NCBI GenBank assembly: GCA_019828595.1
Contig: JAHQRK010000015.1
Location: forward strand, 186,001 to 250,000
DNA: 64,000 nucleotides
Direction: 5' to 3'
DNA from: Aphanomyces cochlioides
Taxonomy: Eukaryota > Oomycota > Saprolegniomycetes > Saprolegniales > Verrucalvaceae
Part shown: positions 32,755 through 43,585 of the stretch, one piece after another
Numbering within the stretch: position 1 is the stretch's first letter
Layout: the number at the start of each line of letters is the position of its first letter
Translations under genes and position numbers: made by a program
The notes under the pieces: generated by a model
Seen by the model: the letters and a program-made list of their open reading frames with translations, nothing else
What the model was told of the DNA's origin: nothing
Database searches by the model: none

Positions 32755-33146
32755 CTCGTTCGTTGCTTTCTTGTTGTCAAATCAGCAGAGACAAGGAACG
32801 ACATTTGATTGGTCAAAAATACTCCAAAAGAATCTCCAGTGACCAATCAAATCAATTCATTCAGAGCGTACAATCCATCGACACATAAACGAGACAGGAT
32901 GGACAGTGCACTTGCTCTCGCTGATAGCCGCATTATCCAGCTGAAAGATGTGCACCCGGTGGTCTAGACTTGACGTCCTGTCAAGGCTGTCGATGCGTTT
33001 CAAGCTTGACATCGTGAAGCTATTTCCAGATGCATTATCCGGATGAGGTGGTAATTATACCGTATTATCTATGTCATCATGGACTATTATCCAGATAATT
33101 AATCCAAGCAAATGCTTTCTCACAAAAATTATTTAACGAAGCTCTA
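32755..33146. other. PH gene promoter and flank of mariner insertion
   Basis: GATTGGTCA (32807) and ACCAATCAAA (32842) lie just upstream of the minus-strand PH gene. The rest is the left flank of the mariner element and includes CATTATCCGGATG at 33033. Confidence 0.45.
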
Positions 33147-34723
33147 CTCTGTCCCACGAGATATGTCGGTCGAAGTATTTTTCAGCCCGTAAAATTCAGA
33201 GAATGACTTTGTTCATAAATGATTGGTAGAAATGGAAAGTTCAAAGCAAGCTGATTCGATAGCATATAAAATCGTCGATAATTGCGCCAAACTCCACTGG
33301 TTTCGCGCGCTTGAAATTGTACTATTGAAATATGTATACTCACTTTTTAATTCGCCATGAAGTGCCATCTGCAACCTCACGACAGGAAAGCCGTCTTTCT
33401 TGGACTCGTAGAGAGAGTCTCAAGAGGAGAGACATTGAAAAATGGAATGAATGAGCTGGCGAAACAATACAATGTTTCAGTCAGGACAGTCGAACGTCTT
33501 TGGGCAAGAGGGAAGAATGGCCATGACTTCAAAACAAGGCGAGTGGGAAAGCGGTCTCCTGAACAGGTGGAAGCATTACAAGACAAAATAGCAAAGCTTC
33601 CTCCAGCTCAAAAGATGGACATTAGAACAATGGCAGCGACACTTGACATGAGTCGTTCGACACTACATAGGTATTTTAAGAATGGAGAATTTGTTCGATC
33701 AAGCTCAACTCTAAAGCCAATGCTCTCCAACGACAACATGGAAGCTAGATTCGTTCATGCTCAATCATACGCCTCAACAGACGGGAGAACGGTGTGTTTT
33801 GATGCTCTGTATGACCATGTCTTTCTAGACGAAAAATGGTTCAGCCTGAAGAAGATAAAGTCGAAGTTTTACCTTGCACCATGGGAAGATATTCCACACG
33901 GCACTGCCAAAAACAAGAAGTTTATTCCTCGGATCATGTTCTTGGCAGCGGTTTACCGGCCACGCATGGTAAATGGAGTTTTCTACGATGGCAAGGTTGG
34001 AATTTGGCCTTTCTTGGAAGACGTACCTGCTGCTCGAACATCAAGAAATCGCGTTGCTGGTACCATTAAGAAGAAACCAGTGAGTGTGAATACGGCTTCA
34101 TACAAGAAGATTCTGCTCGAAGACGTGCTTCCAAGAATCCATGAATGCTTTCCGCCTGACGTGAGGACAATCATCTTGCAGCATGATAATGCCTCACCTC
34201 ATCGAGTTGAGAAGTATCCCGAGATCGACAAAGCTTGTCGCACGAACGACCGAGAGATTGTTTTTGGAAGCCAACCGCCCAACAGCCCAGATCTTAACAT
34301 TCTGGATCTTGGTATCTTCAACGCAGTTCAAGCTCTACAACAAAAGTTGCCCGGCTCCACCCTCAACGATCTTACCGACAACGTCAAGACTGCCTTCACC
34401 CAACTCCCTTCCAAGACGTTGGACAATGTCTTCCTGACGATGCAGGCTGTCATGCACTCGATCGTGGAATGTGGGGGCGGAAACAAGTACAAGATGCCGC
34501 GTATTGGAAAAGAAGCAAAACGTCGGAAGGGTGAGCTTGGTGCGGCGTTGTCATGGGACGTTGAGCCATACATTTCAGCACTGATGTCTCACGTTCATAT
34601 CTGACGAGATCAATTTTGTCCAATGAAATTGTTTTGTATAGAATCAGCCAATCAAATTTTTAGAACGACATATCTCGTGGGACAAAAGCTTTTGTTCCGA
34701 CTGACATATCTCGTGGGACAGAG
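33147..34723 (+). mobile_element. complete DD39D Tc1/mariner transposon
   Basis: 1577-bp element flanked by TA (33145-33146 and 34724-34725). Left end CTCTGTCCCACGAGATATGT (33147). The right end, in reverse complement from 34723, begins with the same 20 bases. The right end carries a second inner copy of the CCCACGAGATATGTC block (about 34664-34682); none was seen at the left. It encodes an uninterrupted transposase and is potentially autonomous. Confidence 0.9.
33357..34604 (+). CDS. mariner-type transposase, DD39D
   Basis: Cut-and-paste transposase of 415 residues, intact. N-terminal helix-turn-helix: NELAKQYNVSVRTVERLWAR (about 32-51), with a second one around 89-108 (RTMAATLDMSRSTLHRYF). 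Catalytic triad: D158 in HVFLDEKWF, D277 in ILQHDNASPH and D317 in PPNSPDLNILDLG. There are 39 residues between the second and third Asp, the spacing of plant-type mariner-like elements. A QHDNASPH block and an NSPDLN motif confirm the family. No stop or frameshift. The codons look less biased than in NOG1, as expected for a mobile gene. Confidence 0.92.
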   Translation: MKCHLQPHDRKAVFLGLVERVSRGETLKNGMNELAKQYNVSVRTVERLWARGKNGHDFKTRRVGKRSPEQVEALQDKIAKLPPAQKMDIRTMAATLDMSRSTLHRYFKNGEFVRSSSTLKPMLSNDNMEARFVHAQSYASTDGRTVCFDALYDHVFLDEKWFSLKKIKSKFYLAPWEDIPHGTAKNKKFIPRIMFLAAVYRPRMVNGVFYDGKVGIWPFLEDVPAARTSRNRVAGTIKKKPVSVNTASYKKILLEDVLPRIHECFPPDVRTIILQHDNASPHRVEKYPEIDKACRTNDREIVFGSQPPNSPDLNILDLGIFNAVQALQQKLPGSTLNDLTDNVKTAFTQLPSKTLDNVFLTMQAVMHSIVECGGGNKYKMPRIGKEAKRRKGELGAALSWDVEPYISALMSHVHI

Positions 34724-35560
34724 TAGTATCTTACTAGAGGCAGAGGAATTCTAACGATAAAAGCGTGTGCATTGTAGACTCGCATGATAATTGCAATTAC
34801 GGATAAAATACTAATTATCCGGACATTCTACCGTATTTTTTATGTCTTTCGGATTGACCTTCGAGAACAAGATGACAATGGAGACGATGAAGAGAGACTG
34901 TTTGGCGACGTCATGGACTCGCCATACGCTCGTCGATCATCAATCTCGTTTGCTGAATATTGATATTCCAGAGGAATGTTAACACCGATGGTCAACTTTT
35001 TTTATGGATGGCATATTGTAGCGCAGATTCCATTGAAAGGACATGCATTGATTCCTCCAGTTGTGTATACGTCACCACTGTCGCGATAAGACATTATGAT
35101 GCAGGGATGACATTTTATCGTGCTATCTTCATGCAACTACCAAGCAGATCAGTAAGCCCCGAACCTTTTTCATGTTTATTCTTGCAAGATTGAGCTAACG
35201 TTTACAAAAATTATACCAGGTACTCTCAGGAAACCGAAGCTTGATGTTCATTCGTTTCATAGACGCCTTGTTTCCAACTCCAAATTGCGTTCTCCACGAC
35301 TAGGACAGTCAATCTATGGACACATTCATGTCTCCTTACACTTCATACACAAGTTTACAGCGAGTTATGCTCGCTATAAATTAGAAACAAGATGGACGTT
35401 TCATAAGTCTTATCCTAATCTCTGGCTGGAGGATATTAATTTAAAGAGGTACTCTGTCGCTCCTCGTCGCTTGGTATGGCAACTGGATATTATGTATTTT
35501 CGCAGGTTTTTTCCAGCAACTTTCCAAATGCGATCTTTCGCAACAGTTTCATTTTGACAC
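34724..35560. other. intergenic
   Basis: Right flank of mariner and upstream region of the PHD gene. TTATCCGGAC with ACCGTATTTTTTATGTC at 34815-34846 resembles ATTATCCGGAT...ACCGTATTATCTATGTC on the left flank (33035-33075), so similar repeats lie on both sides. No gene recognised. Confidence 0.4.
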
Positions 35561-36773
35561 ATGGCTGTACAAGTTCCAATGGAGAATGCCGCGCTCGCGA
35601 TGCTTCCTGAAGAAGTGTCGGTCGGATTCTGCACGATCAAGGTATTTCTGGTGGTGTTTTGCGCGTTTTCTCACCCGAAATCTGGCTAGAGAGAGGGCAA
35701 GAAGAACGACAAGAAGTCGCGCACGTCCGCGATGAAAGAGACTTCTGTTGGCCTTGAAGAGTAAGCCCACGTGCGCTATGCTATCATGACTGATATGTGT
35801 GCTTTGCAGCCCATTCAACGACTCGGTCACAATCTACGACGACGAGAGACAAACAATTCTGTCTTTCCTGACTTATGTATGAAGTCGTCGTGTTCGTGCA
35901 TCTCACTCATTTGCGTTGTGCGTAGATTCGAGATAGATCCAGTGCTAAATGGAAAGACAATCAAACACGACAACCTGCAGAAGTCACTCCTGAATGCCAC
36001 GGGACCGGTGCAGTTCCCACTGTGAAGACTTCATCGCCACCCGTCGTCGAGAAACGAGCTACACCAATGGATAAGCGGAAGTCAAACAGTTGTTTGGACG
36101 ACACAAGTGGGCACAGCAGTAGCAGCAGTGACTCGGGCGAAGTGATGGCCAAGAAATCCAAGAGAGAAAGGCAATATTGCATTTGTCGTGGCAAGACCCA
36201 CGGCGATATGATTGCATGCGACAACAAATGCTGCAAAGATCGCTCAAACTGGTATCACATGACATGCGTTGGCTTGGATAAGAACCCAACTGAGCCATGG
36301 TAATGACATTTCTCTGCTTGACAAGCTCATGTTGGATTGTAGGCTCTGTCCACAATGCAAACGGAGCGACAGCGTGCCGGAAAACTTGTACCGCAAGCCA
36401 GCCATGAGTATCACATACGGCGATATGATTGCTGCGGCGCTCAGCGCTACAAAATACGGTGAGGTACGGCAACTTGAAGCTTCGTGCAAGTTGATGAGTT
36501 CTCTAGGGCACATTCAAAGAAATCTGCGAGTACATCGAGTCAAACTACGAAAACCAACTGAATTGGAAGCTTGAGAGGTACGAGTTCCTGCGCCGTGGAC
36601 GTTGTCAATGACGTGGGAATTCCAGTGACCAGCGCCGCTCACCAGTGTGGAAGTCATCCGTTCGTAAGATCCTCTTCTCGAACAACCGATTCAAACGCCA
36701 TCCGTCGCTCAAAGGCGTCTTTTGCCTCGTGACAACCACACAGTCAACAGCGACGCCGCCGGCCACAGCATAA
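35561..36773 (+). CDS. PHD finger plus winged-helix protein
   Basis: Likely nuclear chromatin or DNA-binding protein of 310 residues. Exons: 35561-35641, 35690-35760, 35810-35876, 35926-36299, 36343-36463, 36507-36577 and 36626-36773, every junction in phase. The PHD finger (about residues 160-215) reads YCICRGKTHGDMIACDN...CCKDRSNWYHMTCVGLD, then WLCPQCK; this is the ING-type Cys4-His-Cys3 pattern that in ING proteins reads methylated H3K4. It is followed by GTFKEICEYIESNYENQLNW and SPVWKSSVRKILFSNNRF, which resembles a winged-helix (fork-head/H1-like) domain. The N terminus is short, without an ING coiled coil. A Ser-rich basic linker precedes the PHD. The pairing of the two domains is unusual to me. 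Confidence 0.8.
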
Positions 36774-37529
36774 ATGCCGTCGCATGAAATTGATATAGAG
36801 AAAGGATTAAACTTGTTTATAATGGATATAACATGAAGAAAGTATTCCAGAACAACATGACGCTTGGACATCAATATGACAATCGCAGGATGTCATTCCA
36901 GTGTTTCGATCGTTCCTAGGCTGGAGCTCCCCACTACATTCCCCTCTTCCTTCCAATCATCCTTGCCTCTGAGCCCAATGATGACAACTGAAAAGCCATC
37001 ATGAACTTCGGCTGCATTAGTCTCGCCAGATGAATTCCACCATTGCAAGAGTGTTTCTCGTGTTCATGTCGTTGCCAAAGCGTCCTACATTTATTGTTCC
37101 ACGGCTAAAGAACGAAGTGGGCTAGAAGATGATCGTCGATCGAAATGAATGGAGGCTATGGAGATTGCCTGCGTTCATTTACATGGGGAGCATCATTATA
37201 TTAGCCAGGTTGACCCATGAGATGCCGACGACCTTGACGATAAAGGAAAGCTTTCTCGACGTCAAATATTGTTCTTCACACACTGTGTCATAGTTTGGCC
37301 ATTGAATTTAACATTTAGAAGGAGGATAAAGCCATCTGAGCAAGACTGGCAACATCCACTTGTGTATTCGCATGCACGACAGCTAGTTGGTGCTGGTGGC
37401 GTAGCGTTCCCGATGAACATGGAGTTGATTCGTTCGATGATAAGCAAGTGTCATTTGCAGCAGTGAGTGATGCGAATGCTTGCACGCCATACCAAGTAAA
37501 GACGTCAGTACACGATGAGCTCATGATAC
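36774..37529. other. spacer; possible extra 3' exons of the neighbouring minus-strand gene
   Basis: No separate gene. On the minus strand, 37578-37315 has an open frame in another phase just downstream of the membrane-protein stop, and 37447-37262 has a Cys-rich one (SCRACEYTSGCCQSCSDGF). They might be extra exons of that gene, but I found no splice that joins them cleanly. Confidence 0.35.
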
Positions 37530-38339
37530 TTACCATGGGATAGAGGATGCCCAATCCAACTGTGTCGATGCATTGCACGACAAGTCTGAAGCAATGACAA
37601 CCTGGACACCAGCGTCAAGCAGCGTCCCCAATGCACTCGAAGGAGGATTCGAACTAGAGCAGGGCAGAGAATGCAGCACGAGGCCAGCAATATTAAGGAA
37701 AAATGCCTTGTGTGGTCGAAAATTGTCGCTCAGGATGGCGAGCGCCTTATCAGGCAGCGTCAAGTCACTGCCCATCAAGACAATCTACAACAGAATGGTC
37801 AAGGGCGACAAGATGGGGTCATTTACTTGTCGTTTCGCATCGATTTGAGCAGCTCGCAGGACCGACGTGAGAAATGTATGCGAGATATCCTTGGTCGAGT
37901 CAACAAAGAGTGCATTGGCATGGCGGTTCAATGCATTGGGATTTGCTGAAAAACGTGTTGAGCTTCCTTGAACACACGGAAGTAGGGTGTTGTGACTATC
38001 GCTTGGAGCGATAAACACACTCAATGGTATCGATGGCTGGCTTGGACCACGTGCAAAATAAAACGCTGTCTTCTCCACCGTGCCATGAAATCCATGTTTG
38101 TCCAGCGAGCAAGTGTCGTCCTGCCGCAAAAACAATGCAGCAATGAGCCCACAAGCAACTAGAGCTGCCGCGACAGCGACGAGTGCGAACTGGCGTTTCT
38201 GGCGCTGTGGTGGGTTACTCAACAGACCATCCGTGTCTTCCATCGCGCTTTCACGGTCATCGATAATCTCTTCCTTGAGCTCTTCCGTCTTCATTGCCTC
38301 GTGCGCATTAGCAGTACTGCCATATGTCAATCCTGTCAT
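37530..38339 (-). CDS. type II single-span membrane protein, unknown function
   Basis: Not recognised. Two exons: 38339-37827 and 37784-37530 (42-nt intron), 255 residues. The N-terminal ~50 residues are acidic and cytosolic-like. One transmembrane helix follows (QFALVAVAAALVACGLIAAL, about 54-73), then a lumenal or extracellular region with several Cys. NALFVDSTKDISHTFL and QIVLMGSDLTLPDKALAIL look like alternating strand/helix of a globular domain. The 3' end is uncertain: TGG-TAA at 37530 overlaps a perfect GTAAGT donor, so the protein may continue. Confidence 0.6.
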
Positions 38340-38887
38340 TTGAAAAATGAGCCTTCCGGATAACAATGACCAGGCGAAATCATCCGGATAACAGTAACCT
38401 CCAAGATGGCGATTGATTCCAGAACTGAGACTCTCCAGTGTATTAAGTACACATAGAGCTCATCACACTTCCTACTTTTGTATAAGTAGCGAAGCCATCT
38501 CGGAAGATTCCGCCTCAAGACAAGCTCGATGGACCTTGTGGAATCTGATCTTGTCCGGATAACTATTAGGGGTCAAGGGGTGAAGGGGTTTTTCGCTAAA
38601 AATTATTCTTCCTAACGTTTAAAGCCTTTTCAGAGATTCCAGCTCGAGAGTGCAAAATTGAATCAATATTTTGAGTCATATCGTAGCTGAAGAAAGGCTT
38701 GAGGGCCAAAGCTTGCAAGTTCGCCATTGGGCTTTGACCTACAACATTATCCGGATGATCGAAAGATTTCGTACTGAAGGTTTAAGGTCTGGGGGTGTAG
38801 GGTTTACTATGTGAGATAAAATTGTGAAATGAGATGGGCTGAAGACGACGACGACATCAACACATGCATGCGATTCCTATTGCATAT
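38340..38887. other. intergenic with TCCGGAT motifs
   Basis: Contains four TCCGGAT-type sites (38355, 38382, 38553 and 38748) and an AGGGGT-rich run (38569-38590). No gene recognised. Confidence 0.45.
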
Positions 38888-41022
38888 TTATTCCTTCTTC
38901 GTTTCCAAGACGGGGTATTGCTTGGTCAAGGTTTCCCACGTCGCAGTGCCATTAACAACTTGTTGGAGGTGAGCCACGACTTGAGCAATCGGGACACGAA
39001 TTTGTGCGCACGAGTCACGTTCTCGGACGGTGACAGCCTTGTCATCGATCGATTCAAAATCAATCGTCACGCCAAACGGAATGCCCAATTCATCCGCACG
39101 AGCGTACTTGCGGCCAATGGCTACGCCCGACGTATCGCTCTTGGCTTGAATGCCAGCCTACGACCCAATCGATTTCAAAATTCGCAATAGAGTAAGTGCT
39201 TACCGTGCGCAATTGGCGTTCCAAGTCGGCCACGATAGGGTTGAATTCCTTGGCATTGCTGAGCGGCAAAACAGCGACCTTAATAGGAGCAATGGCAGCA
39301 GGGAAAGCCATCACACCGCGCTTTTCATCGCCTTCACGGGTGTAGAACGTGTGCTCAAAGATTGCCGTGAGGATGCGGCCGACACCAAATGAAGGTTCAA
39401 TCACGCTGGGGACAAACTTTTCTTCAGACACAGTCTTGGTCACCTTGGCAGCGCTCCACATATCACGCGTGAATTCAAACACACGGTCATCAACGTTCAA
39501 TTCCGCACGACCGTTCGTGGCCAAAGAATCTTCAAAGGCAAGAGCAGCGGCATCGTCGGCGGCCAATGCGTCCAATCTAGAATCATCTAAGCAAAACATA
39601 CCAATAAGGAGCTTTACCCTTTGGTGACGAGCTTCATGTCGGCCTTGAAAGCTTTGCCAACCTTGCCCTTGTTGACTTTGATGTCGACGACTTCAACGGC
39701 ACGAGGGGCGTCGTACTTGAGTGTACCGACCATTTCAACCTTGGACTTGGCGGCGTGGACTTGCAAATCGTAGCACGATCGATCGGCGTGACCAGCACAT
39801 TCAACCCAGCCTGTGCTCAATTGAATTTCCAAATCCCAGCAGTCGCAAGCATAATGGGCCATTTCCGTGTCCAAATGCTGACGGAAACGGACGCGCGTCA
39901 TGTCAATGCCAAGCAACGAAACAAAGGCCGACGTGCGGGCCAAGTAGTATGCGAGCGCTTCGTTCGCGACCAAACCTTGCGCGACAGATTCACGGGCAGT
40001 CAATTGGATCGTTTTGCCAGTTGTGAGTTGCAATCCCTTGGGGAAGAGCGTCAATACTTGGTCGGCCACCTAGTGGAATTCAATCTCACATTTTGCCAAT
40101 GTCAGCGTACCAAATCGAACTTAGCATGCGACTTGTCTTCAGGATGGACAAACCATTCGATTTCGGCTTGTTGGAATTCGCGCACACGGATCAAACCACC
40201 GCGAGGAGCGATTTCATTGCGGAAGGCATTACCAATTTGAGCACAGCCAAATGGAATCTTGCCCGCGTTGTATTCGAGGAGGCGGCGAAAGTTGAGGAAA
40301 ATACCTTGCGCGGTTTCTGGACGAAGGTAGCCGAGGTGCGTGCCTTCAGGACCAATGTGGCATTGGAACATCAAGTTGAAGGGAAGTGGTTGCGACAATG
40401 GCGCGCCGTGGCTTGGCGAAAGAATGCCGTATTCTTGAATCACGGCGTGCATTTCGTCAGGAGTGAGACTTTCGGCCTTGGTGGCCACAAGGCGGTGGCG
40501 TTCCTGTTCTGTGGAGGTCAATGTGCTCGCGTTCTTGGTCAAGAGGTTTTCGATGAAATCTTCGACCAATTTGTCGGCACGATAGCATTCGCCCGACTTG
40601 GTGCACTTGACCATCAAGTCGGTGAATCGATCGACGTGGCCCGACGTTTTGAGCACAACTTCCGGCATGATGTTGGTGCATTCAATTTCAAGCACATCGT
40701 CTTCGAGGAGGAAATGACGACGCCACAAGTTGAGCAAGTTGGTCTTCACGGCCGCGCCAGGAGGTCCAAAGTCGTAAAAGCCACCGACACCGCCGTAGAT
40801 TTCAAACGACGGCACGACAAACATCTTGCGGAGCAACAAATCTTCGAGCGCTTTCTTGTTGATAGTTGGCGCCGGTTCCTCCAACTTATTCAATTGCGCC
40901 TTGAGGTCATTGAGGACAACAACAGCTGCTGTGATGTCAGTGGCAGCCCCTCCGTTCTTCTTGAGTTCACGCACGAGAGCGCCTTGCCGCGCGACGGCTG
41001 CAACCAAACTGTCTCGGTCCAT
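38888..41022 (-). CDS. GARS1: glycyl-tRNA synthetase (class II, eukaryotic type)
   Basis: Charges tRNA-Gly. Exons: 41022-40111, 40069-39618, 39576-39204 and 39157-38888, 668 residues. From this start the protein opens with a WHEP domain (DRDSLVAAVARQGALVRELK...DLKAQLNKLEE). The catalytic core follows: GGFYDFGPPGAAVKTNLLN, RPETAQGIFLNF, motif 2 FRNEIAPRGGLIRVREF, then a family-typical insertion (GWVECAGHADRSCYDL) and motif 3 IEPSFGVGRI. The anticodon-binding domain closes it (APIKVAVLPLSN to VLETKKE). The frame stays open upstream to 41238 with in-frame ATGs at 41229, 41196 and 41049; the added ~70 residues could act as a mitochondrial presequence. One gene serving cytosol and mitochondria through two starts is known for this enzyme; here it is inference. 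Confidence 0.95.
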
Positions 41023-41238
41023 CTTGGCAAATGATTTTTTGTGGTTCATGCCGGGGTGGAAAAATCCACCAATCAGAATCAGCCAGTGCGTGTCAGAGCC
41101 ATAAGAATTGTCGCCAGCTTTCAGGTTCAAGAACAACAACAGGCGACGAGAAGGTGAAGAGCTTTCGTCCGTCGGACTTGGACTCTTCGTGGGCATAAAG
41201 GCTAACTGGAGAGGGCGGTTATAGTCCATAAAATGCAC

Positions 41239-42147
41239 GGTGGAATAAACTACCTGGGTACATGAGGAGATGCTTTTCCCTCATCAATCTTGAAAATTTG
41301 ACCACCATTGAGCAGAGGGTCCACCAAGGTGAACGATACTTTATGAAATGTGAGTGTGGGTAACTCCCCGCGAGGACGAATTGATTCAAGCATGGAGAGA
41401 ATTCTTACGGACTTGTCAATGTTGAGCTGGGAGTCTTGAGCATGTGGCCTTCAAGACGAGAGTCATCATGATTTGAAGGTTCCACGCTATTACCTTTTGG
41501 GTGAAAGTAATATGAAACGTGGTCGACTTGCCAAGTGCAAAGTCTGTGTGACGATCAATTGCGGGCCCAAGTGGTAAAACTTCGCAAGTCTCTCCTACCA
41601 AGCTCGCGAATCGGTATAAATCGCGAGCCATTCGATCCCACGGACTCTATTTAAACTATTGCTACGATGTGCGAGAAGCGCCTTTGAGCATTCTTGTCAT
41701 GCTAGGTGGCTGGGGAGGAATCTCGAAGTTGCCACCATTAAGCTCTAAAAATGAGGGGAATATCTACAAGTTGGGGTGCTTTGCAAGCGTACCCGCTAAA
41801 AGCTTTCTTGGCTCGAAGATATTCCATGAAAGCTGACCGGGGGGGCGCATACAACCCTCCCCCTTCATACTACCCCCCCTTGAGGTAATCCATGCATAAA
41901 TTGCAGTGCGTTATGAGGGCTAGCTGTGAGGACTTATTAGATGCTAATCTGTATTAACAGACAGCCCCAAGCGCGCGAACACTAAGAGTGATTTGGTATT
42001 GAATCAAACTGCCGACAATATGGTTGCATATTGATCACTTTTAAAAGGTACTTTTAAAATCATATAGTTTATAAATATTAAATAATACAGGATATGAGTT
42101 ATTACAGAATATTCTGGTTGATTTGCCATTTTTTTAGATTTCCATCG
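41239..42147. other. spacer between divergent genes
   Basis: About 900 bp between the GlyRS and queuosine-salvage starts. Contains runs of C and G near 41840-41880 and AT-rich sequence at 42000-42095. No gene recognised. Confidence 0.45.
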
Positions 42148-43585
42148 ATGGGCGCTGACTCAACACTCCAGTACACGTCCGAGCACGTGCGAGAAAGCTG
42201 CGCCAAGTGGATGGCCGAGAAGGCCAAGTATGTCACAATCAACGAAGAGAAGATCCCAGAGTTCATTGCATCGCTCGACAAGACACAGTTTGAACACTTG
42301 GCCGAACCAATTCGATATCCTCTTGCCTTTCGATCGATGGAAGACGAAGTCAACTTTATGGGTACGTTGTGCAGTTGCGTTCATCATTTGGTAGCTCAAT
42401 CAACTGGTTGTAGCTATAGTAGACTTGCTTAATTTTGGCAGTGGATATCGTAAGCCATTGCACAAATACTGCGAGCGGGTTGGTGTTGAAGCAGGATTCG
42501 TTTGTTGCTCATCGTTGTCATCTTTAGGGTGCTCATGAAACAATGGTACAATCGTATAGAATGCAAAGTGTTCGATGTAACGTAGATGTTTGGCGTGATT
42601 GGCATGTACATCTCGGAACCACGCCTGGATGGGGCATTTCTCCAAGGACTATCAATCGACTCGGTGGCCAACTATTTCTCCCTTCCGCTTGATCGAGATG
42701 AAGAGCTCAGCACTGGCATCTATATCTCCAAACCCGTATTTTGGTTGTCAAGGTTTTGGCTCTCAAATCTTTCTAGGGTCCTTTGAAACCTCTTGCTGAA
42801 GGCATTCACAAAGTGCTTTATCCACGAGAAACCCGTCCTTATACGCTTTGTAGGTTTTGACTGAGACGGGAAAATTGTGCAAGGAGCACGGGGCTGCAGA
42901 TTTGGGAGCATTCATCTTGGCACAGCTCAAGGACGAACCACCCCGAGCGGCTGTCCTTGTTAATGCGTTGGCTACGACTTTTCCAGGCTTCCGTGATGTC
43001 CATGGAGAAGTCTTGGTGCTCAAGAAGGCTCAGTTGCTCGCATCCAATCTATACCGCCGCTTTGGAGTACTGCATGCACAATTCTTCAGAATAGTCAAAA
43101 TATCACCGTCGTAGGAATCCCATGCTGCCCACTTTGGATTCGTGGATTTGCCGTCCTTGACTGCCTTTAGCGACAATGTACATTTGACCATGGCGTTTGT
43201 ACAACTGACTTGGGTGTTTGTAGGTCCTGCCATGTGTACTGAATGCAATTGGTATCCTCGAATACACGCCAGCTTTGACGACGTTGATCCAAAGCGGCGA
43301 GCTCCTTCCCTATGGAGGTAAGCTTGTCTACCAAACTCAAGCTAACCCCATGTAGGTGAGCAAGAAGTTGAGTTGCGTGCTGGTGGTGTTGTTGCATGTG
43401 ACAAGATCCTCACAGCTTTACGCATTGAAATGCCCGCGGTTACCATAATGGAGCTCGATTCCTACTTGTGGCGTGTCGGTATGCATCTCTTATCGCAACA
43501 TAGTTCTCATGACAACATGTCAGGCAAAGAACCAGCTTATCGATCCATTGAACGTCATGCAACTCAAGATACCATCTTGTACTAA
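42148..43585 (+). CDS. queuosine salvage protein (DUF2419 / Q-nucleoside glycosidase family)
   Basis: Releases queuine from queuosine (nucleoside/5'-phosphate) so that eukaryotes can reuse this bacterial micronutrient in tRNA. Ten phase-consistent exons: 42148-42361, 42414-42478, 42528-42545 (18 nt), 42586-42735, 42777-42812, 42854-43066, 43115-43177, 43224-43317, 43356-43478 and 43524-43585, giving 345 residues. Landmarks: VDLLNFGSGY, MFGVIGMYISEPRLDG, FPGFRD, LKKAQLLASNLYRRFG, LTAFSDNVLPCVLNAIGILE, EVELRAGGVVACDKI and MELDSYLWRVGK. The FxDxxxP, elRAg and LDxYLW motifs fit this family. Probably cytosolic; no targeting signal seen. One of the most intron-rich genes in the window, with exons down to 18 nt. 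Confidence 0.85.

Noticed and set aside
40093..41034. 313-codon plus-strand frame
   Set aside because: Antisense to the GlyRS first exon; no domain.
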